From Bryobacterales bacterium (GTDB lineage Bacteria > Acidobacteriota > Terriglobia > Bryobacterales > Bryobacteraceae), in the NCBI GenBank assembly GCA_947446025.1, contig CANFEY010000031.1, positions 1 through 52,958 on the forward strand: a stretch of 52,958 nucleotides of DNA, given 5' to 3'. The notes under the pieces were generated by a model. The model was not told where the DNA came from. It ran no database searches and worked only from the letters and a program-made list of their open reading frames with translations. Position numbers and translations under genes: made by a program. Shown here one piece after another: positions 33,571 to 41,261 of this stretch (position 1 is its first letter; each line of letters starts with the position of its first letter).

Positions 33571-34190
33571 AAATGCCGCAACCTTCTCCGAGTCTTGGTG
33601 TTAGAGAAGACATGGAGGCGGTAGCCAACCTGGAACGGGACGCTCAATTGATGCTGCGCGTCCGCGACGGGGACGAAACCAGTTTTGCCCTATTGCTGGA
33701 GCGGCATCGCGGACCGGTGATTCATTTCTTGTGCCGGATGGTCGGGAATCAGGCCGTATCGGAAGAGCTGGCGCAAGAAGTGTTCTTCCGCGTCTACAAG
33801 AGCCGGGAAAGCTACGAGCCGACCGCGAAATTCACCACCTGGCTGTTCCGCATTGCCACCCATCTGGCGCTGAACTCGATCCGTGACGGTAAGAAGGAAA
33901 AGGGCCAACAGAGCCTGGACGAGGAGTTGCCGGATGGGCGCGAGCGGCAGGTGGCCGACGGTGCGCACACGGTGGAGGAATCATTGATGCAAGAGGTGCG
34001 GGTGCGCGAGGTGCGCTCCGCCATCGAAGCGCTGCCGGAGAAGCAGCGCGCGGCGGTGCTGATGCACAAGTATGACGGGCTGGGGTACGCCCAGATTTCG
34101 AAGGTGTTGGAATGCTCGGACTCAGCCACCAAGTCACTGCTGTTCCGGGCGTATGAAACGTTGCGGGTGCGGCTGGCGCACTTCGCCTGA
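33567..34190 (+). CDS. ECF RNA polymerase sigma factor (RpoE-like)
   Basis: 207 residues from GTG 33567; ATG 33573 is an alternative two codons in. Region 2 is seen in FALLLERHRGPVIHFLCRMVGNQAVSEELAQEVFFRVYKSRESYEPTAKFTTWLFRIATHLALN. Region 4 is seen in AIEALPEKQRAAVLMHKYDGLGYAQISKVLECSDSATKSLLFRAYETLR. There is an N-terminal extension of about 25 residues. It is followed ten bases on by a zinc-type anti-sigma gene, which fixes it as a regulated envelope-stress-type sigma factor. Confidence 0.9.
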   Translation: MKMPQPSPSLGVREDMEAVANLERDAQLMLRVRDGDETSFALLLERHRGPVIHFLCRMVGNQAVSEELAQEVFFRVYKSRESYEPTAKFTTWLFRIATHLALNSIRDGKKEKGQQSLDEELPDGRERQVADGAHTVEESLMQEVRVREVRSAIEALPEKQRAAVLMHKYDGLGYAQISKVLECSDSATKSLLFRAYETLRVRLAHFA

Positions 34191-34199
34191 GGTGAGACG

Positions 34200-34610
34200 A
34201 TGACGTGCTTGCGGGAAAATAGTCAGGGCGCGGAGTTGCTGATCGGGTATCTGGAAGGGACGCTTCCGGTGGCGGAGCGGCAGCAGGTGGATGTTCACGT
34301 GGCGGAGTGCGCCGAATGCCGGGGATTGCTGGCCGTGCGGGGCTCGCTCGATGTGCCGGTGCCCGAGGTGTCTGCGAACTTCGACGCGAAGCTGTACGCG
34401 CGTATCGCGGTGGATGAAGCTAGCAGGCCGTGGTGGAAGTTCTCCTGGAAGCTAGTGGCCCCGGTGGCCGGATTGGCTGCCGTGCTCGCCGTCGCTGTAT
34501 TTGTGCAGCAGCCTGTTGTACAAATGGACCCGGCGGTTCCGCAGGACGTTCAACAGCTGGAACAGGCCTTGGAAGATTTGGAATTACTGTCTGCTCCGGA
34601 GTCTTTGTAG
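34200..34610 (+). CDS. Zinc-containing membrane anti-sigma factor (zf-HC2)
   Basis: 136 residues. The anti-sigma zinc motif is H33-xxx-C37-xx-C40 (VDVHVAECAEC), with C3 near the N-terminus as a possible fourth ligand. One membrane helix (about 85-103) leaves a short periplasmic tail ending in an acidic coiled segment. It should hold the upstream sigma factor at the membrane until a signal is received. Ten-base spacing to the sigma gene. Confidence 0.85.
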   Translation: MTCLRENSQGAELLIGYLEGTLPVAERQQVDVHVAECAECRGLLAVRGSLDVPVPEVSANFDAKLYARIAVDEASRPWWKFSWKLVAPVAGLAAVLAVAVFVQQPVVQMDPAVPQDVQQLEQALEDLELLSAPESL

Positions 34611-34613
34611 CGA

Positions 34614-35075
34614 ATGAAGCTTTTCTTCACAGTGGCGATGTTGGGCTTGCTGTGCGTGCCCGCGCAGGCGCAGTTGCGTCCGAAAGCCAAGGCCATTCTC
34701 AAGCAGAAGCAGGCGAAGCAGCAGAAGCAGGCCGATGCGGTTGAGCGTTTCCTGGCGATGTCCCCGGAGGATCGCCGCCAAGCGCTGGCGCAACTCCCGC
34801 CCGCGCACCAACGGCAAATATTGCAGCGGCTCAACGCGCTTGAGTTGCTCTCCCCAGAGGATCGCCAGTCGCTGCGGGGCCGCATGCAAGCCTTCTCGGA
34901 CTTACCTGCGGGGCATCGCGAAGCCGTGCGCGTGGAGTTGCGAAGTCTACGCGCCATGTCGAACCAAGAACGCCGACGCCGTTTTGATAGCGATGAGTTC
35001 CAAAGAATCTACTCCGATGACGAGCGGCAGCTTCTGCGCGACGTCTTCGGGCAACCCAGACAACAGGAAGAGTAG
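34614..35075 (+). CDS. Exported DUF3106-like protein
   Basis: 153 residues. A signal peptide (MKLFFTVAMLGLLCVPAQAQ) is followed by a basic helix rich in Lys/Gln. Then come repeats of the DUF3106 type: FLAMSPEDRRQALAQLPPAHQRQILQRL, LSPEDRQSLRGRMQAF and MSNQERRRRFDSDEF. Function unknown; relatives sit next to ECF sigma/anti-sigma pairs, and the position here (three bases after the anti-sigma stop) suggests a periplasmic sensor or target of that system. Confidence 0.75.
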   Translation: MKLFFTVAMLGLLCVPAQAQLRPKAKAILKQKQAKQQKQADAVERFLAMSPEDRRQALAQLPPAHQRQILQRLNALELLSPEDRQSLRGRMQAFSDLPAGHREAVRVELRSLRAMSNQERRRRFDSDEFQRIYSDDERQLLRDVFGQPRQQEE

Positions 35076-35227
35076 GTTACTTTCGTCACAGCGGCCGCTT
35101 CGGTGGCTCATCAGGTTGGCCGAGTTCACGGAGCATCGTCGGCAGTTCTTCCATTCGATGTTCGCCAGCGTGATTCCTTACATTGTGATCGAGCAGAAAG
35201 AATCGCCCACCTGTTGGCAACGTTTTT

Positions 35228-35411
35228 TTACGGGCCTTGGGTGAGAAGCTCGTACAGGCCTCTGCGAGGCGCGGGGAGCGCGGGTGCCCCGAGGCCTGAT
35301 CGTTCGCGCAACTCGGAGACGCCTACGAGAATCAATTCGTCGACGGAATCCGCGTGCCCTAGTTGAATTTCTTGACGCACGAGTTGCTCGGTCTCGGGCT
35401 TGTACCCTCAT
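35228..35411 (-). pseudogene. Remnant of a ribbon-helix-helix antitoxin gene
   Basis: From 35401 down to TAA 35228 the minus strand reads KPETEQLVRQEIQLGHADSVDELILVGVSELRERSG plus a short tail, which matches a common acidobacterial ParD-like antitoxin. The expected start (M-x-V-x-L before KPETE) is out of frame: ATG 35409-35411 reads MRVQA, so about five bases appear lost. No partner toxin is readable in the 150 bases downstream. The assignment is by similarity recalled from memory. Confidence 0.4.
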
Positions 35412-35431
35412 TGGGCGTAGCGCGCAACGGG

Positions 35432-36943
35432 CTATTCTCTCTGGGCCGCGACTAGCTCCAGGATCTGCGCGCCGAAGCGTTCGGCCTTCTTTTCACCGAT
35501 GCCGGGGACTTGCAGCAGCTGGGCCGTGGTGCGCGGGCGGCGTTGGCACAGGGCCTCTATGGTGGTGTCATGCAGGATGACATAGGCGGGGACGCTGGTG
35601 GATTTGGCCAGGTCGCGGCGCCAATCGCGCAGGGCGGTGTGTAGATCGCTGGTGCCGGGGGCGACGACGGGCTTCTCGGCAGGGGCGGGCTTCTTCGGCT
35701 TGCGGGAGCGCGGGGCCTCAGTCCAGGGGAGCTTGATGCCGCAGTGGTCGCAGGCTCCGCAGGTCTGCCACGCGGGTGTTTCGCCGAAGTGCAGGCAGAT
35801 GGCCCGGTGGCGGCAGGCGGGGGTTTCGACGAAGTCGCGCATGACGTGGTAACGCTGCCAGGCGCGTTCACGCTCGGCTCCATCTTGGATTTGTAGCGTG
35901 AAGTGGGTGAGCAGGCCGAGGTCTTTCTTCTGCCACAGGAGCACGCAGTCGGCGGGCTCGCCGTCACGGCCCGCGCGACCGGCTTCCTGGTAATACTGTT
36001 CGAGGGACTTGGGGAGTGAGAGGTGGATGACGGCTCGCACGTCGGGTTTGTTGATGCCGAGTCCGAAGGCGAGCGTACCGACGAGCACGCGGTTGTCGCC
36101 GGTCATCCAGGATTCCTGATTGCGGGCTCGTGTGCCGGTGTCCATGCGGCCGTGGTAGGCGATAGCGGGGATGCCTTGTGAGCACAGCCAGCCGGTGGTG
36201 GATTCAACGCTTTTGATGGTTGGCGCGTAGATGATGACGTTGCCCTCCGTGTAGTGTTCGATGGCGGCGAGGAGCAGGTCTTGCTGCTTGGCTGATTTCT
36301 CCGCGTAGGGGTGGACGAGGTAGCGCAGGTTGGGGCGATGGAAGCTCATCACCACGCGGGCGGGGTCGCGCATGCGGAGCTGGGCGAGGATGTCGTGGCG
36401 GACGAGGCGCGTGGCGCTGGCGGTGAAGGCGGCGATGGGGATGTCCGGGAAGCGGTCACGCAGGGTGCTGAGCTGGCGGTATTCGGGGCGGAATTCGTGG
36501 CCCCATTCGGAGATGCAGTGGGCTTCGTCGATGGCGAAGAAGCCGATGTTGAGGCGTTTCAGCCACTGCAGCGTGTCTTCGCGGACGATGCGTTCGGGGG
36601 AGAGGTAGAGAAGGCGGTAGGCACCTTGCTCGGCTCGGCGCATGGTGTCTTGCAGTTCGTGCGGGGTCGAGGAAGAGTTGAGGAAGGCGGCCTCGATGCC
36701 GTTTTCACGCAGGCCGGCGGCTTGATCCTGCATGAGGGCGATGAGCGGGCTGATGACGACGCAGGTCTGCTCCATCGCGACGGCGGGGAGTTGGTAGCAG
36801 AGCGACTTGCCTCCGCCGGTGGGCATGACGACGGCGGCATCGCGTCCGGCGAGGATGGCTTGGACGATGGCTTCCTGCTTGGGGCGGAACTCGGAGTAGC
36901 CCCAGTGGCGGCGCAGCAGGGCGTGCAGGTCGGTGGAAAGCAC
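35432..36943 (-). CDS. recQ: RecQ-family ATP-dependent DNA helicase, compact form
   Basis: 503 residues from GTG. Helicase motifs: PTGGGKS (41-47), DEAH (139-142), FTASATRLV, and motif VI YYQEAGRAGRDG. The RQC zinc-binding cysteines follow (CRHRAICLHFGE...CGACDHC). After a Pro/Lys-rich linker comes an HRDC-like domain (about 430-500: ALRDWRRDLAKSTSVPAYVILHDTTIEALC...LLQVPGIGEKKAERFG). The winged-helix part of RQC, normally between zinc and HRDC, seems absent, making the protein about 100 residues shorter than E. coli RecQ. It unwinds DNA in recombination repair. The start has no clear ribosome-binding site. Confidence 0.9.
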   Translation of the reverse strand: MLSTDLHALLRRHWGYSEFRPKQEAIVQAILAGRDAAVVMPTGGGKSLCYQLPAVAMEQTCVVISPLIALMQDQAAGLRENGIEAAFLNSSSTPHELQDTMRRAEQGAYRLLYLSPERIVREDTLQWLKRLNIGFFAIDEAHCISEWGHEFRPEYRQLSTLRDRFPDIPIAAFTASATRLVRHDILAQLRMRDPARVVMSFHRPNLRYLVHPYAEKSAKQQDLLLAAIEHYTEGNVIIYAPTIKSVESTTGWLCSQGIPAIAYHGRMDTGTRARNQESWMTGDNRVLVGTLAFGLGINKPDVRAVIHLSLPKSLEQYYQEAGRAGRDGEPADCVLLWQKKDLGLLTHFTLQIQDGAERERAWQRYHVMRDFVETPACRHRAICLHFGETPAWQTCGACDHCGIKLPWTEAPRSRKPKKPAPAEKPVVAPGTSDLHTALRDWRRDLAKSTSVPAYVILHDTTIEALCQRRPRTTAQLLQVPGIGEKKAERFGAQILELVAAQRE

Positions 36944-37302
36944 TAGATTTGAGGGTAACGCATGATGGGTGGTTTTTTGGGATGAAACATGGATGTGGTT
37001 GAGGGGTGGGAAGTTGCGCGCGCGGCGGCTGGAGAAAGTTGCCCTTTGTTTTGTCAGGGGAGTTTTTTTGCGGAGCCAGACGTCCGGTGAAGGTGCTTGG
37101 CCACGACATCTGGACGAGCGTAGCAGCGGGTTTTGGACCGGGAGCCGCGTGAATTGGGAAGTAGTGGAGGAATGGGAGTTATCTCGCTGGCTTTGGCCGT
37201 AACCAGCGAAGGCAGGCGAACGGCGCGGAAGTTGGGGCCTCGGTGCTTGAGTGGAACGGGAAGGGGCTCAGCGTTGATTCTAAATGGCAAGAATGCGACG
37301 GG
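36944..37302. other. Long intergenic region upstream of recQ
   Basis: No coding region is recognised. The plus strand is purine-rich (runs such as GAGGGGTGGGAAG) and the bases look unlike flanking genes. It may hold the recQ promoter and decayed sequence; it leads into the REP-like hairpin. Confidence 0.3.
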
Positions 37303-37364
37303 GCAAAAGGGTACAGGCACGAAATTCGCAAAGGCAGCGAAATTCGAGCCAGCCCCCTTTTTGC
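37303..37364. repeat. REP-like imperfect palindrome
   Basis: The left arm (37303-37328) begins GCAAAAGGGTACAGGCACGA and ends AAATTCG; the right arm (37338-37364), reverse-complemented, begins GCAAAAAGGGGGCTGGCTCG and ends AATTTCG. They match at most positions with one gap and are separated by nine bases. A GGGnACAGGCACGAA core is typical of REP hairpins mobilised by RAYT (Y1 REP) transposases. No transposase is present here, and a single copy in this window cannot prove the family. Confidence 0.45.
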
Positions 37365-37432
37365 GCAGTAGACTGTTCCCGTAGTTTGGCGGGGCGGTGC
37401 AGAAACGATCCGGACTCCTGTACTCTCAAGTT

Positions 37433-37759
37433 ATGTTGTTACGCGTTTCCTTGGGAGCGTTGCTCCTCATTCTCACCGCCTGCATGAAATCCGAGCCCAT
37501 CGCGGAGAAGAAAGCTCCAAAGGCCGCTGTTGAGGATCCGCTTAAGAAGTACGCGCTGAAGGGGGAGATTTCGCGGCTGGACACCGAAAACAAGATCGCG
37601 ACGATCAAGCATCAGCCCATCGGTGACTGGATGGGGGCGATGACGATGGACTTTCCGGTGAAGGACGCGGCGGACTTCGCGAAACTTGCTCCGGGCAAGG
37701 CGGTGGAGGGCACAGTGTTCGTGCAGGGCTTGGACTACTGGGTGGGCGAAGTGAAGTAG
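37433..37759 (+). CDS. CusF-like copper-binding lipoprotein
   Basis: 108 residues. Lipobox LTAC (Cys17). The CusF_Ec-type OB domain follows: ALKGEISRLDTENKIATIKH with H60, W66, M70 and M72 in KHQPIGDWMGAMTMDFPV, the pattern that binds Cu(I)/Ag(I) with a Trp cation-pi contact. It may buffer periplasmic copper. No efflux pump lies beside it; the neighbours are the REP-like element and recO. TACTCT (37421-37426) ends six bases before the ATG; an in-frame upstream Met (37397) would spoil the signal peptide. Confidence 0.8.
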   Translation: MLLRVSLGALLLILTACMKSEPIAEKKAPKAAVEDPLKKYALKGEISRLDTENKIATIKHQPIGDWMGAMTMDFPVKDAADFAKLAPGKAVEGTVFVQGLDYWVGEVK

Positions 37760-37795
37760 CGGCTCATGCTACCCTAGAGTATTGTTTCTTGACCT

Positions 37796-38431
37796 ATGCC
37801 CACGCGGGTGAGCGATTCGTTCATCTTGCGGACCTATCCCTTCCGGGAAGCGGACCTGATTGTTAGTTTCTTTACCCGGGAACAAGGAAAGTTGCGCGGT
37901 GTGGCGCGACGGGCCCGCAAGCCGAAGAGTCCCTTCGGGGCGGGGTTGGAACGGCTGTCCCACGTGCGGATGGCGTATTTTCTACGGGAAAACGCGGAAT
38001 TGGCGAGTCTTTCGAGTTGCGAGACGATCGAATCCGGCTTTGGAGTGCAGTCGGATTACGGATGCTCGCTCGCGCTTGATTACTTCACCGAGGTCTCTGA
38101 CCATCTGCTTCCAGCGCATGAACCCAACGAAAAATTCTTCCGTTTGCTGAAGGCGATGGTGGACCATCTGCGCGCGGGCGGGGAACTATGGAGCGCGGTG
38201 GACTACTTCACGCTGTGGGCTGTGCGCCTGACGGGCGTGTTGCCGGAGTTGCGGGTGAGCGATGAGACTGCGGCGCTGGTGGAAGAGATGTTTGCCAAGC
38301 CGCTCAGTGCGCTGGGCGGCCGGGAGTGGGATAAGTCCACGCTGTCCGCGCTGCGGCGTAGTTTGATTCGTGCGATCGAGCAACACGTGGAGCGGCGCAT
38401 GCTCACGGTGCCGTTATTGGAGGCCTTGTAG
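37796..38431 (+). CDS. recO: DNA repair protein RecO
   Basis: 211 residues. N-terminal OB fold (SDSFILRTYPFREADLIVSFFTREQGKLRGVARRARKPKSPFG) and the C-terminal helical part (LWAVRLTGVLPEL) are typical. The zinc-binding cysteines of many RecO proteins are missing here, as in some phyla. It helps load RecA at gaps with RecF/RecR. It stands first of the block recO-glyQ-glyS-ppdK, six bases ahead of glyQ. Confidence 0.9.
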   Translation: MPTRVSDSFILRTYPFREADLIVSFFTREQGKLRGVARRARKPKSPFGAGLERLSHVRMAYFLRENAELASLSSCETIESGFGVQSDYGCSLALDYFTEVSDHLLPAHEPNEKFFRLLKAMVDHLRAGGELWSAVDYFTLWAVRLTGVLPELRVSDETAALVEEMFAKPLSALGGREWDKSTLSALRRSLIRAIEQHVERRMLTVPLLEAL

Positions 38432-38437
38432 CTGTAG

Positions 38438-39325
38438 ATGGACACTTTTCAGGAAACGATACTGAAGCTGAAGCGCTACTGGTCAGACCGCGGCGCGGTG
38501 TTGCAAGAGCCGCACGACATTGAGGTGGGCGCGGGGACGAATTCGCCGGAGACGTTCCTGCGGGTGCTGGGGAGCAAGCCGTATCGCGTGGGATATGTGC
38601 AGCCGAGCCGCCGCACTGCTGACGGGCGCTATGGAGAGAATCCGAACCGGCTCTACAAGCACCATCAGTTCCAGTTGATTCTGAAGCCGTCGCCGGACGA
38701 TGTGCTGGATTTGTATCTGGGGAGTTTGAAGGCGATCGGCATCGACCTAGAGAAGCACGACATTAAGCTTGAGGAAGACAACTGGGAAGCGCCGACGCTG
38801 GGTGCGTGGGGCGTGGGTTGGCAGGTGATGCTGGATGGGCTGGAGATCACGCAGTTCACCTACTTTCAACAGGTGGGCGGGATTGATCTGGAGCTGGTTC
38901 CGGCGGAGATCACTTACGGACTGGAACGCATCGTGGCGTTTTTGCAGAACGTGGACAGCATCTACGACATTGTTTGGGCTCCCGGCGTGAAGTACGGCGA
39001 TGTTCGGTTTGCCGATGAGTTGCAGTATTCGGTCTACAACTTTGAGATGGCGAACGTGGACCGGCTGTGGCGGTTGTTGGGCGAGCATGAAGCGGAGTGC
39101 AAGGAACTGCTGGCGATGTATGCGGATTCTCCGGACAAGCGGCGGTTTCCGGTGCTGCCTACGTATGATCACGTGTTGAAGTGCTCGCATTTATTCAACT
39201 TGCTGGATGCGCGAGGCGCGATTTCGGTGACGGAGCGGGTGGGTGTGATTAAGCGGGTGCGTGACCTTGCCGTGGGCACGGCGAAGATATGGACCGATCA
39301 GCAATCGCAAGAGGTGAGCGCATGA
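38438..39325 (+). CDS. glyQ: Glycyl-tRNA synthetase alpha subunit
   Basis: 295 residues, the usual size. Class II features are seen in [77 protein letters not shown] and the motif-3-like [11 protein letters not shown]. It catalyses glycine activation in an alpha2beta2 enzyme. It overlaps glyS by ATGA (39322-39325). Confidence 0.97.
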   Translation: MDTFQETILKLKRYWSDRGAVLQEPHDIEVGAGTNSPETFLRVLGSKPYRVGYVQPSRRTADGRYGENPNRLYKHHQFQLILKPSPDDVLDLYLGSLKAIGIDLEKHDIKLEEDNWEAPTLGAWGVGWQVMLDGLEITQFTYFQQVGGIDLELVPAEITYGLERIVAFLQNVDSIYDIVWAPGVKYGDVRFADELQYSVYNFEMANVDRLWRLLGEHEAECKELLAMYADSPDKRRFPVLPTYDHVLKCSHLFNLLDARGAISVTERVGVIKRVRDLAVGTAKIWTDQQSQEVSA

Positions 39326-41256
39326 GCGACTTCCTTTTGGAGATCGGGACGGAAGAGATTCCGCATTGGATGGTGCCGGGCGCGCTGGAACAGCTGGCGA
39401 AGCTGGATTTGTTTGGAGCCACGGTGCATGTGGACGCGACTTCGCGGCGGTTGACGGTGTGGGCGTCGGGTGTGCCGGACCGGACTGCGGATTCCGAGCA
39501 GGTACTAAAAGGTCCGCCGTTGACTTCGGGTGACAAGGCCGCGGAGGGTTTCGCGAAGAAGCAGGGCGCGGATGTTTCGGCGCTGCGCAAGGTGGGCAAC
39601 TACTACGAGTTGGTCAAGCGCGTGGAAGGCCGGCCGGTACGCGATATTTTGGCGGAGACGCTGCCCGGGTTCGTTCTCGGCTTGCAGTGGCCGAAGACGA
39701 TGTATTGGACTGGGGGCAAGACGGGGCCGCGCTTTATTCGTCCCATTCGTTGGCTGGTGGCGCTGCTGGGTTCGGACGTGATTCCGTTTGAGATCGCGGG
39801 CGTAAAGACGGGCAACGTTACGCGTGGGCATCGGATTTTGGGCTCGTCCGCGATCCCGGTGACCACGGCGAACTACGAAGCGGAGTTACGCAAGAATGGC
39901 GTGATTCTTTCTTCGAGCGAGCGGCGTAAAAAGATCGAAGCTGAGGCGATGGCGCTCGGCGCGAACATTGAGCCTGAGTTGCGTGAGACGCTCACCTTCA
40001 TCACCGAGTGGCCGACGGCGATTCGCGGGGATTTCCATCCTGACTATTTGGGGCTGCCGGCTGAGGTTCTTACGATGGTGATGCGCCATCATCAGAAGTA
40101 TTTTTCCGTCGAGACCGAGCCGGGCAAGCTTGCGCCGCACTTTGTGGCGATCCTGAATACGAACGACGATCCGGATGGACTGGTGAAGAACGGCAATGAG
40201 CGGGTGCTCAAGGCTCGGTTCAATGACGCCCGGTTCTTCTGGGATGTGGATCAGCAGAAGAGGCTCGCGGATCGCGTGGATGACTTGGCGAAGGTTACGT
40301 TCCAAGCCAAGCTCGGTTCGTATAAAGAGAAGACGGACCGCACTGTCGCGTTGGTGAAGGAACTCGGCGGCGATGCGGATGCGCAACGCGCGGCGCTGCT
40401 TGCCAAGTGCGATCTGGTCACCGACATGGTGAAGGAGTTCACCGATCTTCAAGGAATCGTCGGCGGGCTGTATGCTCGCGCACAGGGTGAGAATGAGGCC
40501 GTGGCGTCGGCGATTTACAGTCACTACAAGCCGCTCAGCATGGAAGATTCGATTCCAGGAACGCGCAATGGGTTGATTGTTGCGCTGGCGGATAAGCTCG
40601 ATACGCTGCGCGGCTGCTTCAAGATTGGGTTGGTGCCTACTGGGTCAAAGGATCCGTTTGCGCTGCGCCGTGCGGCTCAGGGCGTTGTCAAGATCCTGGT
40701 GGAAGGCAAGCTCGAATACACTTTGGATTCGCTTGTGGAAGGCGAATTGAAGGCGTTCATGATCGAGCGCATCCAACACTACTTCCGCGAAGTGCGCGGC
40801 TTCAAGTGGGATGAGGTGAACGCGGTGCTGGCGTCGGGCTGCGGAACTTTGGTGGATGTAGAGGCTCGGTTGACGGCGCTGGCGGCGGTGCGTCCCACGT
40901 CGAATTTCGAGCCGCTGGCGGCGAGCTTCAAGCGCACCAGCAACATTCTGAAGCAGGCGAACTTCAAACCGTCGGGTCCTCTGAACGTGACCATGCTCGA
41001 GTCAGGGCCGGAAGCGGAACTGCATGTCGCGTTTGATGCAGTGCGCGCGGCCACCAAGGGTGAGGGCTACCAACAAGCTTTGGAAGTGGTCGCCACGCTG
41101 CGGCCGAAGCTGGATTTGTTTTTCGACAAGGTGATGGTGAACGTGCCCGATGAGCAGTTGCGGGCAAACCGCCTGACCTTGTTACATGAGTTACTGACTG
41201 AATTTTCAACCATAGCGGATTTCTCGGAAATCGTGACCTCAGGAGAGCAGAAATAA
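39322..41256 (+). CDS. glyS: Glycyl-tRNA synthetase beta subunit
   Basis: 644 residues from ATG 39322 ([22 protein letters not shown]). Conserved blocks include [55 protein letters not shown] and [23 protein letters not shown]. The C-terminal anticodon-binding region is somewhat shorter than in E. coli (689 residues). It binds tRNA-Gly for the alpha subunit. Its stop is five bases before ppdK. Confidence 0.97.
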   Translation: MSDFLLEIGTEEIPHWMVPGALEQLAKLDLFGATVHVDATSRRLTVWASGVPDRTADSEQVLKGPPLTSGDKAAEGFAKKQGADVSALRKVGNYYELVKRVEGRPVRDILAETLPGFVLGLQWPKTMYWTGGKTGPRFIRPIRWLVALLGSDVIPFEIAGVKTGNVTRGHRILGSSAIPVTTANYEAELRKNGVILSSSERRKKIEAEAMALGANIEPELRETLTFITEWPTAIRGDFHPDYLGLPAEVLTMVMRHHQKYFSVETEPGKLAPHFVAILNTNDDPDGLVKNGNERVLKARFNDARFFWDVDQQKRLADRVDDLAKVTFQAKLGSYKEKTDRTVALVKELGGDADAQRAALLAKCDLVTDMVKEFTDLQGIVGGLYARAQGENEAVASAIYSHYKPLSMEDSIPGTRNGLIVALADKLDTLRGCFKIGLVPTGSKDPFALRRAAQGVVKILVEGKLEYTLDSLVEGELKAFMIERIQHYFREVRGFKWDEVNAVLASGCGTLVDVEARLTALAAVRPTSNFEPLAASFKRTSNILKQANFKPSGPLNVTMLESGPEAELHVAFDAVRAATKGEGYQQALEVVATLRPKLDLFFDKVMVNVPDEQLRANRLTLLHELLTEFSTIADFSEIVTSGEQK

Positions 41257-41261
41257 CAACC

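Noticed and set aside
35210-35230. GTTGGCAAC followed by seven T as a rho-independent terminator
   Set aside because: The stem would be four base pairs with a one-base loop, which cannot form.
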